The notes under the pieces: model-generated | What the model saw: the letters and a program-made list of their open reading frames with translations, nothing else | The model's database searches: none | What the model was told of the DNA's origin: nothing | NCBI GenBank assembly: GCA_001548435.1 | Contig: AP017308.1 | Span: forward strand, 1,187,030 to 1,251,029 | From: Leptolyngbya sp. NIES-3755 | GTDB taxonomy: Bacteria > Cyanobacteriota > Cyanobacteriia > Leptolyngbyales > Leptolyngbyaceae | DNA: 64,000 nucleotides | Direction of reading: 5' to 3' | Shown here: positions 44,968-53,856 of the stretch, piece by piece | How positions within the stretch are numbered: position 1 is the stretch's first letter | Layout: each line of letters starts with the position of its first letter | Made by a program: the position numbers and the translations under genes

Positions 44968-45087
44968 AGAGCAAAATTAAACAATTTGTTTAGAAACGAT
45001 AAAGATATAGATACCCGATTAGAAAGTGAAAAATCAGGGGAATAGAACCGGGCACTCTTCATAAAACTTCTTGAAGAGTAAACCATT

Positions 45088-48000
45088 GTGAGTTTTAACA
45101 CTTTTGATACCGCTCGATCGATTAATTTAACCGCAACCTCTCAGTCTTTTACTGGAACCGTTAATCCACTCGATTCAGTTGATTTTTACCGTCTGCAAAT
45201 CAATGGTAAAAGTAGTGTACAACTCTCACTAACTGGATTGAGCGGCAATGCCAATCTCGAACTGATTCAAGATCGCAATCGGAACGGCGTGATTGACAAC
45301 AATGAAACGCTGCATCGATCAACGAATGCAACCGCGATCGCAGAATTAATCAATACCTCGCTCAATCCAGGCACTTACTTTGTTCGCGTCGCTGCTTCTA
45401 ATAGTAGTACTGAATATCGACTCAATGTTTCGGGACTGAGCGCTCCCACGGCTGATATTGTGTGGCGACATTCCCAAGCGGGAAGCAATCTGATTTGGAC
45501 GATGGAAAGTTCTACTCCGGTTTCGACCCGATCGTTACCGACCGTTGCCGATCCTAGCTGGCAGATTGTCGGAAGTGCAGATTTCAATCGTGATAGCCAA
45601 ATCGACTATGTGTGGCGCAACATTCAGAGCGGGGAAAATCTCGTTTGGTTGATGAATGGTGGCACTCCGAGTGGGATGATCACGTTGCCGCAAGTTGCCG
45701 ATCGCAATTGGCAATTGGTCACAGTCAATGATTTCAATCGCGACGGTCAACCCGATCTCCTCTGGCGACACATTCAAAGCGGGGAGAATCTAGCTTGGTC
45801 GATGAATGGAGCTACACCATTCGGAGTCACAGTCCTACCGCAAGTCGCTGATCGGAACTGGCAAATTGTTGGGTCTGGAGACTTCGATCGTAATAACAGT
45901 CCTGATATTGTGTGGCGACATGCAGTTTCAGGAGAGAATCTAATCTGGTTCCTGAATGGCAATCAAGTCATCTCTTCAGCCTCACTGCCCGCGCTTGCTG
46001 ATCGAAATTGGCAAATTGCAGCGGTGACAGATTTCAATGGAGATGCTCAACCCGATCTCCTTTGGCGCAATGGGCTGAGTGGAGAGAATGTGATGTGGTT
46101 TACTCAAGGCGCAACCGTCACATTAGGGATCGCGATCGCTCCGGTTGCAGATCCCAATTGGCGAATTGTGGCAGCCAATCGTCGAACCGATGAACCTGCG
46201 ACGATCGATAGTGTTGGCAATTCTCGATCGACTGCTTTCAACACTGGAACCCTCAGCGGCGTTGCGAATTTCTCAGAATTCTTCACCTTATCTGATGCTG
46301 AAGACTTCTATCAATTCACTCTCAACGAAGCAACTGAATTAACGATCGGACGCTCCAATCCTGCTGTCAACTTCCAGATTTTGGATGCAAATGGCAACGT
46401 ACTACAGACAAATAATTCATTAAACGTCTTGGGATCGGGCACTTATTTCCTTCGCGCTTTCACCAATTCACCCACAACGGTCGCCTACACCCTATCGCTC
46501 AATGCAATTCCACGATCGATTGTTCAATACGATTTCACCTACTATTTCAACGGTCAAAATACATCCAGCGACTACTATAGCGGTGCCGTTACTGCCTTCA
46601 ATGGAACTTACAGCGTTGGACAGTTCTTTGATTTCAATAATAGCAACAATGAAACGGGTGCAAATGGTCGCTATATCATTACCGGAAGTCGAACCGGGGG
46701 CGCACTTTCAGAACTGAACCGCGTCACTGTCCAATCCTATTACGATGTGGAAACTGCTACCTTCTTCACGCCTGCTGCACTGGGACAAAACGCCAGTGGA
46801 TTGGGAAGCGAAGTTGGCTGGTTACGCGATCGTGTAGATGTTCAACATTTCGGTGCGGACTTTTTTGAGGCAGATTGGCGACCAATTACCTCAGTTCAAG
46901 TTCAAACTTCGATCCGTCAAGGAATGCCAACCACGATCACTTGGAATGATACGATCAGCGAAAATGTCAGGATTGAGGTCTTCAAAGGCGGCATTTTCCA
47001 GACTGCGATCGCGACCAATACAGAGAGCGATGGCTCATTCGAGTGGACACCCACCCCTAATTTTGTAGTGGGCAGCGATTACCAAATTCGCATCAGCAGT
47101 GTTCTGAATGCTGATCCAGTTGCATTCAGTAATCAATTCTCGATCGTCAGTCCCGGATCTGTTCGCATCACTTCTCCGAATGGCAGCAATCTCTTCCGTC
47201 CAGGTTCCGCACAAACGATTACATGGACAGATGACTTCAACGAAAATGTCCGGATCGAACTATGGAAAGGCGGAGCGTTTCATTCTACGATCGCAACTTC
47301 AACCGCCAGTGATGGCAGTGAAACCTGGACAACTCCTCGTACCCTAGCGAACGGCAATGATTACGAGATTCGGATTTTCAGCACGATGAATCCGCTGGTG
47401 TGGGATCGCAGTGATGCAATGTTCAGTGTGCAAGCCGATTTGAGACGGTATTGGTTCACCTACTACTACAATCCCAGCAATGTCTCTCAAACCGATAGTT
47501 ATATTGGTAGCGTAATTGCAGTGGATGGAGCTTACACAGTCGGCACAAGCTTCGATCCAGGCAATCGAACAACAGAGGCAGGCTTCAATGGGAACTATCT
47601 CATTACCAGAGTCGAAGACTATGACGATCGCTTAACGAGTGATCTAGGTCGCGTGTTTGTGACGGACTATCTCGATCGGGATAACGGAGCAGAACGACGA
47701 TTCACCCCCAGATCACAGCGTTTCGCTCAAGCTGCGGGATTGCACTATCTTGGAAGCGAATTTGACTTCCTGGACGATGCTCAATCAGAAGAAACCGGAT
47801 TTGGACAAGATCGGTTTGAGGCAGATCCCGTCTGGTTAACTTTCTCGAATCTGGCGTTTAGTCGTCGAGAAGGAGATACTGGAACTGTTCAAGTCAGACT
47901 GGCACTTGCGCCAACCAGCAATGTTACACTCTCGTTCACGGGCAGCAGTTTCATCACGGTTGATGCAGATACGACGATCGAGAACGGAACACAAAACAGC

Positions 48001-48993
48001 CTCACCTTCACGGCTAGCGATTGGAATGTCGCTCGCACGATTCGCTTCATTGCAGAGCAAGACGGATCAGCCAGCGATCGTACCTCCAATCCAATTTCCT
48101 ATGCTTTAAGCGGCGATTTTACAGGGAACGGCGTTTACAATCTGGGCACGATTACGAACACTTACGCTCCCGACAATAGCCGATTCAACATCGACCTAGA
48201 TTACCGTAATGACTATTCCGGCTTCTGGACGGCTGCTCGTCGGGCTGTAGCTCAACGGGCTGCAAATGATTGGGCAGCAAGAATCATGAATGAATTGAGT
48301 GGCTACGAGCTAACCAATCAATCCTTGCAGATGTTCAATGGTCAAGCAGCAACGGCATTCAACTTTACAGGCAACCGTTTTATTGATGATCTAGTCATCT
48401 TTGTGGGTGCTTACACTATCAATGATGGCTGGGGCGGTTGGGGCGGTATCCGAATTATTGGCGGAACTGAGCCACTCCCAAGAGCCGCAATGGTGACAGT
48501 TAACTCCTTCTTCGCGAACTCTTACAATGATAGCGTTCTCTATTCTCTGATCTCTCATGAGATAGGTCACGCGCTCGGATTAATGGGAGGCACGACTGTA
48601 GGAAACAGTCAGATTAACACCAGTACGGCGACCTTTATGGGCGAATTCGCCCGTCGTGCAAATGGGGGTTCCTATGTTCAATTGCAATCAGGCTTTGGGC
48701 ATCCCGCTGATAAAGTCCGATCAATCATGTCTTATGGATGGTCGTACCAACTTTCTGCACCGACTGAAATCGATTTTGCGATGTTAGCGGATCATGGCTA
48801 TCGAATTTCTGGAATTAACGCTTCTGCGGGATTTCCGATTGTGCAAGATTCGTCCAAATTGAGCTTTGTGCCTGAAACGGTCTACCATGACAGCTCTGCT
48901 TGTGGTTGTGCGAAACATTTAGCAGCCGCTGGATTGAACACCGTTGGAGCAACTCAATTGACTGACGTTTTGGGACTGTCTGAGACGGTTTAA
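45088..48993 (+). CDS. Large repeat protein with PPC, FG-GAP-like, KRE9/KNH-like and metzincin-type domains
   Basis: 1301 residues, starting with GTG; no signal peptide. In order: a pre-peptidase C-terminal-like domain (1-118); five 50-residue repeats (about 122-361) each with VWR-x-x-x-SGEN and DFNRDGQPD; a second PPC-like part (371-478); an unrecognised module (480-596); two KRE9/KNH-like Ig folds (about 597-780); a second copy of the module (786-913); a Calx-beta-like part; and a C-terminal peptidase region with HEIGHALG (H1157, E1158, H1161) and a Met-turn SIMSYG near 1213. Position 11 of the HExxH motif is Gly, not His, so the third ligand may be the His of FGHPADK. Probably a secreted or surface protease. 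Confidence 0.8.
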   Translation: MSFNTFDTARSINLTATSQSFTGTVNPLDSVDFYRLQINGKSSVQLSLTGLSGNANLELIQDRNRNGVIDNNETLHRSTNATAIAELINTSLNPGTYFVRVAASNSSTEYRLNVSGLSAPTADIVWRHSQAGSNLIWTMESSTPVSTRSLPTVADPSWQIVGSADFNRDSQIDYVWRNIQSGENLVWLMNGGTPSGMITLPQVADRNWQLVTVNDFNRDGQPDLLWRHIQSGENLAWSMNGATPFGVTVLPQVADRNWQIVGSGDFDRNNSPDIVWRHAVSGENLIWFLNGNQVISSASLPALADRNWQIAAVTDFNGDAQPDLLWRNGLSGENVMWFTQGATVTLGIAIAPVADPNWRIVAANRRTDEPATIDSVGNSRSTAFNTGTLSGVANFSEFFTLSDAEDFYQFTLNEATELTIGRSNPAVNFQILDANGNVLQTNNSLNVLGSGTYFLRAFTNSPTTVAYTLSLNAIPRSIVQYDFTYYFNGQNTSSDYYSGAVTAFNGTYSVGQFFDFNNSNNETGANGRYIITGSRTGGALSELNRVTVQSYYDVETATFFTPAALGQNASGLGSEVGWLRDRVDVQHFGADFFEADWRPITSVQVQTSIRQGMPTTITWNDTISENVRIEVFKGGIFQTAIATNTESDGSFEWTPTPNFVVGSDYQIRISSVLNADPVAFSNQFSIVSPGSVRITSPNGSNLFRPGSAQTITWTDDFNENVRIELWKGGAFHSTIATSTASDGSETWTTPRTLANGNDYEIRIFSTMNPLVWDRSDAMFSVQADLRRYWFTYYYNPSNVSQTDSYIGSVIAVDGAYTVGTSFDPGNRTTEAGFNGNYLITRVEDYDDRLTSDLGRVFVTDYLDRDNGAERRFTPRSQRFAQAAGLHYLGSEFDFLDDAQSEETGFGQDRFEADPVWLTFSNLAFSRREGDTGTVQVRLALAPTSNVTLSFTGSSFITVDADTTIENGTQNSLTFTASDWNVARTIRFIAEQDGSASDRTSNPISYALSGDFTGNGVYNLGTITNTYAPDNSRFNIDLDYRNDYSGFWTAARRAVAQRAANDWAARIMNELSGYELTNQSLQMFNGQAATAFNFTGNRFIDDLVIFVGAYTINDGWGGWGGIRIIGGTEPLPRAAMVTVNSFFANSYNDSVLYSLISHEIGHALGLMGGTTVGNSQINTSTATFMGEFARRANGGSYVQLQSGFGHPADKVRSIMSYGWSYQLSAPTEIDFAMLADHGYRISGINASAGFPIVQDSSKLSFVPETVYHDSSACGCAKHLAAAGLNTVGATQLTDVLGLSETV

Positions 48994-49035
48994 GTTCAAA
49001 GCTGAAAGCACGATGTCGAACTCACTTTGAATTAG

Positions 49036-49083
49036 ACAGGGATTCATGGCTTAGACCTTGTAGAAGGTCACATGAATCCCTGT
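49036..49083 (+). terminator. Nested hairpin after the 1301-residue gene
   Basis: The outer stem ACAGGGATTCATG (49036-49048) pairs perfectly with CATGAATCCCTGT (49071-49083). Inside it, GACCTT (49054-49059) pairs with AAGGTC (49064-49069). It lies about 40 bases after the stop; no T tract follows. Confidence 0.65.
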
Positions 49084-49221
49084 TCTATTGCAAGCGTTTA
49101 TCCTAAAGCTAGAAATATATACCCCAAGTAGGATATTCTTCTCTGAACTGCGTCAAGCGGCGTAGAGTTCTATACGATAAGCAAAGTTAGGACTAATTTT
49201 TATTTTTATCTTTGCATTACA

Positions 49222-51447
49222 GTGACTTCCATTTTAGAGTCTAAATCCAGCATCAGCCCGGTTCTCTCTAACATTATGGCAGGCGCGATTATGGGTCTGC
49301 TGACGGTGACGAGTGCCGTAGCGTTTGGTGCGCTCATCTTCTCCGGAGAACTTGAACCCTATCTGCCGTTTGGCATTGGGCTATTTCTATTTAGCTCTGT
49401 GATCATTAGCGGTGTGGCATCTGCACTCAGTTCGTTTCCACCGATCGTCTCCACGATCGCAGAAGTGACGGTTCCAATTTTTAGCTTGATTGCGCGGCAG
49501 ATTGTAGCTGCGATGCCCGATGCGCCTGTTGAACAAAAGTTGCTAACGGTAGTCGCAACCTTAGTCGTGAATAGCTTTGTCACAGGCGCGATTTTTCTGG
49601 GGCTTGGCTGGTTTCGTCTGGGAAGCTTTGTCCGATTTATTCCTTATCCAGTTGTCGGCGGATTTCTGGCGGGAATTGGTGCGCTGCTCTTCAATGCTGC
49701 ATTACAGTCGGTTTCAGGATTGGAGTTGCAACCGTTCTTGATCGCGAGTTTCTTTCAGCCAAATGTGTTTTGGCAATGGTTTCCAGCGGCATTGTTCGCG
49801 GCTGCAATGTTTGTGTTGCCTCAGCGGATTAAGAGCGTTCTTGTTTATCCGACCATTATTCTGGGGTCAGTTGCGCTCTTTTATGTGGTGTTATCAGTGA
49901 CGGGAATTTCGATCGCGGAAGCCAACAGTCGCGGCTGGTTACTGGGCAGTGTTCCCGCAGGTGGACTGTATCACTTTGCCACGATTAATGCCATTCAGCA
50001 GGCAGACTGGAGCGTGATTGCTCAGCAGATTCCAACCTTGGCAGCATTGTGGTTAATTTCTGCGATCGCGCTTTTACTTCACGGAAATGGGATTGAATTG
50101 GTAGCTTCTCGCGATCTCGATTTGAATCGGGAATTAAAGGCTGCCGGAGTTGCTTCTCTGATTGCGGGAGTCGGTGGCGGCGTAGGTGGATTTCCGAGCG
50201 CTGGAGAGAATGCACTGTCTTATCAATTGGGAGCAAGAGGAAGGCTAGTCGGTTGGGTGATTGCTGGAATGTGTCTCGCGATGACGATCGGTGGGGCAAC
50301 CGTGCTGTCATTCTTTCCGAATTTTATTCTGATTGGAATGCCATTGTTAATCACGGTTGAGTTCTTTAATGAATGGCTCTACGAAGCTTGGTTTAAGTTC
50401 GATCGTGCAGATTACGCCATCATTGTTTTGATTGTTCTAGTTACAGTAACAGTCGGATTTTTACAAGCGTTCGTTGTTGGATTAGGAGCCGCGATCGTTC
50501 TGTTTGTGATTAACTACAGTCGGCTCACCGTGACTCGTCGAACCAGTACAGGCGCATTTCACCACAGCAATGTTCTCCGAACCTCTGAAGAATTGGAAAT
50601 CTTGGAAGCTCAAGGAGAAGAGGCATACATTGTGGAATTGCAGGGACTAATCTTTTTTGGAACAGCGAATAAACTGCTAAATCAGGTTCGCGATCGTATT
50701 CACAATGATCAACTCCCTCCCGTTCGTTATGTGATCCTCGATTTCCGATTAGTAAGTGGATTGGATGCTTCAGCGGTTCTCAGTTTTGCCAAACTCAATC
50801 AGATTGCACACCAAAAACAGATTCATCTGATTTACACTCATCTTTCGTCTCAAGCGAAACAGCGCTTAAAACAGGGTGATTGTTTAGAGGAAGATGATCT
50901 GTTCTTCCATGTGTTTGCAGATTTGGATCGAGGCTTAGAATGGTACGAGCAGCAGATTTTACAACAACATCGATCGCTGAGTGAAACTCAATCTCAGTCT
51001 CCTAAAACGGCTTTAGCAAGTCAGCTTAAGGAAGATTTTTCTGATCCGAGTCAAGTCGATCGCTTAATGGATTATCTAGAAGTCTGCGAACTAGCAGAGG
51101 GTGAATATCTCTTTCATCAGGGCGATCCATACAATGGACTGTATTTCGTCGGTTCTGGGCAAGTGAGCGTAGTGCTGACACTCAGAGATGGGCAGCTTAA
51201 ACGGATTCGCACTTATACGATCGGAAATACGATCGGGGAAATGGGATTGTACCGTCGAACTGATCGGATGGCATCGGTTGTCGCGGATAAACCCAGCACT
51301 TTGTACTTTCTACCGACAGCAACGTTCGAGCAGCTTGAGAAGACGAATCCAATGTTAGCCGCAGGAATTCACCGCTTTATCGTTGTTTTACTCGCTGAGC
51401 GGCTTCAACATCGTGAGAAGGAATTGAGCCAGCTTTTAGAATCTTAA
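49222..51447 (+). CDS. SulP-family anion transporter fused to STAS and cyclic-nucleotide-binding domains
   Basis: 741 residues starting with GTG. Residues 15-440 form the SulP/SLC26-like membrane part (GAIMGLLTVTSAVAFGALIF, FIPYPVVGGFLAGIGALL, GGFPSAGENALSYQLGARGR). A STAS domain follows (about 465-560, YIVELQGLIFFGTANKLL and YVILDFRLVSGLDASAVLSF), then a cNMP-binding domain (about 610-725, LAEGEYLFHQGDPYNGLYFVGSGQVSVV and GEMGLYRRTDRMASVVA). SulP proteins carry sulfate, bicarbonate or other anions; the fused domain suggests gating or regulation by a nucleotide. Alone in its transcript. Confidence 0.9.
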   Translation: MTSILESKSSISPVLSNIMAGAIMGLLTVTSAVAFGALIFSGELEPYLPFGIGLFLFSSVIISGVASALSSFPPIVSTIAEVTVPIFSLIARQIVAAMPDAPVEQKLLTVVATLVVNSFVTGAIFLGLGWFRLGSFVRFIPYPVVGGFLAGIGALLFNAALQSVSGLELQPFLIASFFQPNVFWQWFPAALFAAAMFVLPQRIKSVLVYPTIILGSVALFYVVLSVTGISIAEANSRGWLLGSVPAGGLYHFATINAIQQADWSVIAQQIPTLAALWLISAIALLLHGNGIELVASRDLDLNRELKAAGVASLIAGVGGGVGGFPSAGENALSYQLGARGRLVGWVIAGMCLAMTIGGATVLSFFPNFILIGMPLLITVEFFNEWLYEAWFKFDRADYAIIVLIVLVTVTVGFLQAFVVGLGAAIVLFVINYSRLTVTRRTSTGAFHHSNVLRTSEELEILEAQGEEAYIVELQGLIFFGTANKLLNQVRDRIHNDQLPPVRYVILDFRLVSGLDASAVLSFAKLNQIAHQKQIHLIYTHLSSQAKQRLKQGDCLEEDDLFFHVFADLDRGLEWYEQQILQQHRSLSETQSQSPKTALASQLKEDFSDPSQVDRLMDYLEVCELAEGEYLFHQGDPYNGLYFVGSGQVSVVLTLRDGQLKRIRTYTIGNTIGEMGLYRRTDRMASVVADKPSTLYFLPTATFEQLEKTNPMLAAGIHRFIVVLLAERLQHREKELSQLLES

Positions 51448-51595
51448 TAGCACGATGAGTGTTGAGTTGAGCAAACCAGAGTCAGAACATATCGATCGTG
51501 CACCTTAACTATCCATCCGCTATCCCACCCGGAAATGAACCTCCAGGCTACACACCTACCTAAGCCTAATATCCTCCTACTCAACCCACGCAAAA

Positions 51596-51622
51596 GCCCC
51601 CAACCCTAGATAGATTGGAGGC
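51596..51622 (-). terminator. Terminator of the HdeD-like gene
   Basis: GCCCCCAA (51596-51603) faces TTGGAGGC (51615-51622) with one mismatch, 22 bases past the stop of the minus-strand gene, followed on that strand by TTTTGC. Confidence 0.55.
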
Positions 51623-51643
51623 TAAAAGTCAAACAATACTAAC

Positions 51644-52204
51644 CTATGCAGAAGTCGCAGGACTATCCGATTGAACCTGAGGATTAAGCGAGAACATCAC
51701 ACGCGATAAACCACTTGCAAAAATACTTGCACCCACCAGCGTACCCAGCAACCAAGGCGCATTAAACGGATATTGGAACCAAATAAACGCACCCAAACCT
51801 GCGGTCACGATCGCATTTCCAAGCAACCACAACCAATTGTTCTTCTGTTCACGCAGACGGAACGCCAAGACCAATTCAAATGCGCCTTCTGCCAACAAGA
51901 AGCTACCCAACAACAATGTCAGCGTCAACACACCTGTCAAAGGAGACACAAGCAACATCACGCCAGTTGCAATATAAAGCGCACTTAGTAAAATCTTCCA
52001 CAGGAAACCGCCTTGTTCACGAGTTTGCACCGCATAAACTAGCTTCGTAAAACCTGCGGACAAGACAATCAACGCAATCCACGTTTCGCTCACCAACGTC
52101 GAAAAGACAGGCGCAACTGCACAACCAATTCCTAATGCAATCAATAATACGCCCGACCAAAGCGCACCGTTTCTGTTCTTGGGCTGCTCAATAGTGGTTG
52201 TCAT
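51644..52204 (-). CDS. HdeD-family membrane protein
   Basis: 186 residues from the ATG at 52204 (MTTTIEQPKNRNG). Six membrane helices in paired repeats (LWSGVLLIALGIGCAVAP, WIALIVLSAGFTKLVYA, ILLSALYIATGVMLLVSP, LTLTLLLGSFLLAEGAFELVLAF and two more). This matches the DUF308/HdeD family, linked in E. coli to acid resistance; the biochemical role is unknown. The open frame runs 24 codons further up. Divergent from the response-regulator gene at 52421. Confidence 0.88.
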   Translation of the reverse strand: MTTTIEQPKNRNGALWSGVLLIALGIGCAVAPVFSTLVSETWIALIVLSAGFTKLVYAVQTREQGGFLWKILLSALYIATGVMLLVSPLTGVLTLTLLLGSFLLAEGAFELVLAFRLREQKNNWLWLLGNAIVTAGLGAFIWFQYPFNAPWLLGTLVGASIFASGLSRVMFSLNPQVQSDSPATSA

Positions 52205-52420
52205 AAAATATTCTCCATGCCATAGATTAGACCACTCCTTAGCGTAAAGAATCCTTCTCAAATCGATAAGCCCCAAAAGAGGGAGAGCAAGATCACCTCG
52301 TAGGATTGCAGCAAGATCTTTCTAGAGTATGACTGCTTTCGCCTAGAGAAAAGCAACTATATAAGGTAACCAAAAACACAATCGTAAATAGATTATTAAG
52401 CTTATCAAAGGGTTAAAGCC

Positions 52421-52789
52421 GTGTTAGAACGAAAAGGGCGCAAAATACTAGCAGTCGATGATACTGCTGACAATTTATTACTGCTGCAAGTTTTTCTAGA
52501 AGCAGAAGGCTTTGAGGTCGAAGTCGCAGACAACGGTAGCACCGCGCTCGATCGCTTACAACAATGCTTACCTGATCTGGTGTTACTTGATGTGATGATG
52601 CCTGGAATGAACGGGTTAGAAGTGACTCAAGAAATTCGATCGAACAATCGCACCTTACCCATCTTGCTGATTTCTGCTCACGATAAAATGCAGGTACAGC
52701 CAGGACTCGACGCAGGTGCGAATGGATATATTCAAAAGCCGATCGACTTCACTCAACTTCTGTCGCGTATTGAAGCCTTGACCGCTTGA
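52421..52789 (+). CDS. Stand-alone CheY-like response regulator
   Basis: 122 residues, starting with GTG. One receiver domain only: acid pocket D13 and D14, phospho-acceptor D57 (VLLDVMMPGMNG), Ser in LLISAHD and K106 in YIQKPID. It lacks an output domain, so it acts on a partner protein or in a phosphorelay. No histidine kinase is adjacent. It is convergent with the LuxR-type regulator gene, with a shared hairpin between. Confidence 0.9.
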   Translation: MLERKGRKILAVDDTADNLLLLQVFLEAEGFEVEVADNGSTALDRLQQCLPDLVLLDVMMPGMNGLEVTQEIRSNNRTLPILLISAHDKMQVQPGLDAGANGYIQKPIDFTQLLSRIEALTA

Positions 52790-52846
52790 AGGGTGCGGCT
52801 TGAATGAATTGAACAATATGGCTTCAATCCATTCAGAACGCACCCT
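52790..52846. terminator. Bidirectional hairpin between the two response-regulator genes
   Basis: AGGGTGCG (52790-52797) pairs with CGCACCCT (52839-52846); inside, GAATG and CATTC can pair too. It begins right after the stop of 52421-52789 and ends eight bases before the stop of the convergent gene. Confidence 0.65.
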
Positions 52847-52854
52847 ACATCAAA

Positions 52855-53562
52855 CTATTGCACTAAACCAGTTCTCAAAGCGCGAACGGCAACCTGAGTT
52901 CGATCATCTGCACAGAGCTTATTCAGAATGTTCCGAACATGGGTTTTAACGGTTCCCACGGTGATGTAGAGTTTTTCAGCAATTTGAGCATTACTACAAC
53001 CATCTACAATCAGCTTCAAGACTTCTAATTCTCGCTCAGTCAGGGGATAAGCTGGGATAAAATCTTCGTCCGACAATCGATTGATTGAAATCGTCGCAGC
53101 TTCAGGCGATTGTTGATTAGACGTATAAGCCTTCTGGGTTTGGTGAAGAACTACCCGTGCGATCGCAGGATCAATCCAAGCGTTTCCACTGGCTGTCGTT
53201 TGAATCGCTTGAGCAAGTTTATCAATGCTGGCATCTTTCATACAGTAGGAATCTGCCCCCGCAGCAAACGCGGCTAGAACAGTATCTTCACTATCCTGCA
53301 TTGTCATGATCAAGATCTTGGTATTGGGATTTTCTCCCGCTGCCTGTGCTTGTTTGAATTGCTGAGTGAGATCAATTCCAGTCGAATCTGGAAGTCCAAT
53401 ATCCACGATCGCAACATCAGGTTGAGACGTTTTGAGCAATCTTAGCCCTGACTTAGCATCACGAGCATCTCCAATCACTTCAAACCCTTCTCTTTGTTGT
53501 AGAGCCGCCCGTATGCCTACACGGGTCAAATCGTGGTCTTCAATCAAAATGACTCGAATCAT
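52855..53562 (-). CDS. NarL/FixJ-type response regulator
   Basis: 235 residues from the ATG at 53562 (MIRVILIEDHDLTRVGIRAAL), with AGGA just upstream; the longer frame begins with a TTG. The receiver domain (1-125) has E8 and D9, phospho-acceptor D54 (VDIGLPDSTG) and the Lys in YCMKDAS. A linker precedes a LuxR-type helix-turn-helix (about 170-230, LTERELEVLKLIVDGCSNAQIAEKLYITVGTVKTHVRNIL). It controls transcription on phosphorylation by an unknown kinase. Target genes unknown. Confidence 0.92.
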   Translation of the reverse strand: MIRVILIEDHDLTRVGIRAALQQREGFEVIGDARDAKSGLRLLKTSQPDVAIVDIGLPDSTGIDLTQQFKQAQAAGENPNTKILIMTMQDSEDTVLAAFAAGADSYCMKDASIDKLAQAIQTTASGNAWIDPAIARVVLHQTQKAYTSNQQSPEAATISINRLSDEDFIPAYPLTERELEVLKLIVDGCSNAQIAEKLYITVGTVKTHVRNILNKLCADDRTQVAVRALRTGLVQ

Positions 53563-53856
53563 GCGTCCTGCCAAGCCTCAATTTTATTATCAGTGTTCGT
53601 CGCCGCTTTGTGATGCCACTACACGTGATCCCACTACGGGTTTCTAATAGGTAAAGAGATTCTAGGGTGAATCTTAAAGTAGAGGGATCTATCTTGAGAA
53701 GTCTCTATTTAGAGAGACCATCTGCCTCCAGGGAGAGACTTATCAATGAATTTGAGCTTGATCGAGTAAATATAAGTTGAGAAATTGGTCAAAAGGGAGC
53801 ATTGTTTGTTTACCTGAAGAGGTTGATATCACGTTTAATGTGTTCAGGAGATGGTG

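Noticed and set aside
45088-48993. RTX/type I secretion repeats in the 1301-residue protein
   Set aside because: The Asp-rich loops are FG-GAP-like with a 50-residue period; there are no GGxGxD nonapeptides.
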